From NCBI GenBank assembly GCA_003558575.1, contig PWPY01000140.1, forward strand, positions 1 through 5,540: a stretch of DNA of 5,540 nt, read 5' to 3'. The position numbers were made by a program, and so were the translations under genes. The DNA comes from Desulfonatronovibrio sp. Lineage in GTDB: Bacteria; Desulfobacterota; Desulfovibrionia; Desulfovibrionales; Desulfonatronovibrionaceae. This document shows positions 5,018 through 5,540 of the stretch, in pieces (positions within the stretch are counted from its first letter, which is position 1; each line of letters begins with the position of its first letter). Under the pieces are notes generated by a model, which saw nothing but the letters and a program-made list of their open reading frames with translations, was not told the origin of the DNA and searched no databases.

Positions 5018-5540
5018 ATGAAGCGAAAAAAAATCACTGTCAATGGCCGGGTTCAGGGAGTGGGTTTCAGACCTTTTGTCTATCGACTGGCCAGAGAACA
5101 CTCCCTGAACGGGTCAGTATCCAATAACGAACAAGGGGTCATCATTGATGTTCAGGGTCAGTCACAGGATATTGATTCCTTTGAATCAGACCTTATGGCC
5201 AAACACCCTCCTCTGGCTCAGATAACAGAATTTTCTGAGACTGAACTCAAAGACCTGGGTCAGATAGAAGACTTTGTAATCACTCCCAGCACTTCAGGCA
5301 AAAAACACTCTGTGCTTATCAGCCCTGATGCGTCCATTTGTCCGGATTGCGCAAGAGAAATATTTGATCCTCAGGACAGGAGATATCTTTACCCGTTCAC
5401 CAACTGCACTAATTGCGGCCCGCGCCTGACCATAACCCGTTCCATCCCTTATGACCGGCCCATGACTTCCATGTCATGCTTTGGAATGTGTCCTGACTGC
5501 CTGAGGGAATATAATGATCCCATGGACCGTCGGTTTCATG
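5018..5540 (+). CDS. hypF: [NiFe]-hydrogenase maturation carbamoyltransferase HypF (partial, 5' end)
   Basis: HypF makes the cyanide ligands of the [NiFe]-hydrogenase active site: it carbamoylates the C-terminal Cys of HypE using carbamoyl phosphate and ATP. The first 174 residues are present of a protein normally about 750-800 aa, and the frame is open at the right edge. Residues 5-95 are the acylphosphatase-like domain, with the phosphate loop VQGVGFRPF (12-20, R18 catalytic) and the partner Asn near SNNEQG (N36). The HypF zinc-finger region follows: CPDC (108-111), FTNCTNCGPRLTITRSIPYDRP (cysteines 130 and 133), FGMCPDC (C158, C161) and EYNDPMDRRFH. The ATG at 5018 gives the canonical MKRKKITVNGRVQGVGFRP start, and no other start codon lies just upstream in frame. 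There is no Shine-Dalgarno, the leader being AACATAATAAT. No hydrogenase or other hyp gene is visible here. It is divergent from uvrA. Confidence 0.97.
   Translation, partial: MKRKKITVNGRVQGVGFRPFVYRLAREHSLNGSVSNNEQGVIIDVQGQSQDIDSFESDLMAKHPPLAQITEFSETELKDLGQIEDFVITPSTSGKKHSVLISPDASICPDCAREIFDPQDRRYLYPFTNCTNCGPRLTITRSIPYDRPMTSMSCFGMCPDCLREYNDPMDRRFH

Noticed and set aside
4901..5101. 66-codon minus-strand ORF over the hypF start
   Set aside because: It overlaps the unmistakable HypF acylphosphatase domain on the other strand and the intergenic repeats. There is no family motif.

Overview
The window is a stretch of ordinary bacterial chromosome, with compact housekeeping genes and moderate G+C by eye. 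UvrA, a YfiH-type protein, a 5-formyltetrahydrofolate cyclo-ligase and a HypF N-terminus are unmistakable. The presence of hypF implies a [NiFe]-hydrogenase maker. Together with the protein character and the 'CATTGCGAGCGAAGCGAAGCAATC'-type intergenic repeat, this fits an anaerobic sulfate-reducer-like organism (Desulfobacterota, perhaps Desulfovibrionales). That placement is an inference and not a firm identification.

Layout. Positions 1-143 hold the left end of the minus-strand cluster, including a possible partial membrane-protein gene read off the left edge. Next come two minus-strand genes 15 bp apart: a folate cyclo-ligase (915-1499) followed downstream by pgeF/yfiH (144-899). Both appear to start with TTG. 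A small plus-strand gene (1557-1712) encodes a 51-residue protein with two membrane segments. It diverges from the cyclo-ligase and converges on uvrA with only 4 bp between stop codons. uvrA (1717-4464, minus) is full length with all expected ATPase and zinc motifs. The 553-bp divergent intergenic region 4465-5017 holds inverted repeats, a GATTGC...GCAATC interspersed repeat cluster, a potentially structured segment and AT-rich direct repeats. hypF starts at 5018 and runs off the right edge with 174 codons present.

The genes do not form one pathway. UvrA is nucleotide-excision repair, the cyclo-ligase is one-carbon metabolism, PgeF is purine or cell-wall quality control, and HypF makes the cyanide ligands of [NiFe]-hydrogenase. 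Each protein-coding gene looks intact, with no frameshifts. I see no CRISPR array, no transposase and no new defence or mobile system. The least explained parts are the uvrA-hypF intergenic region and the small membrane protein.
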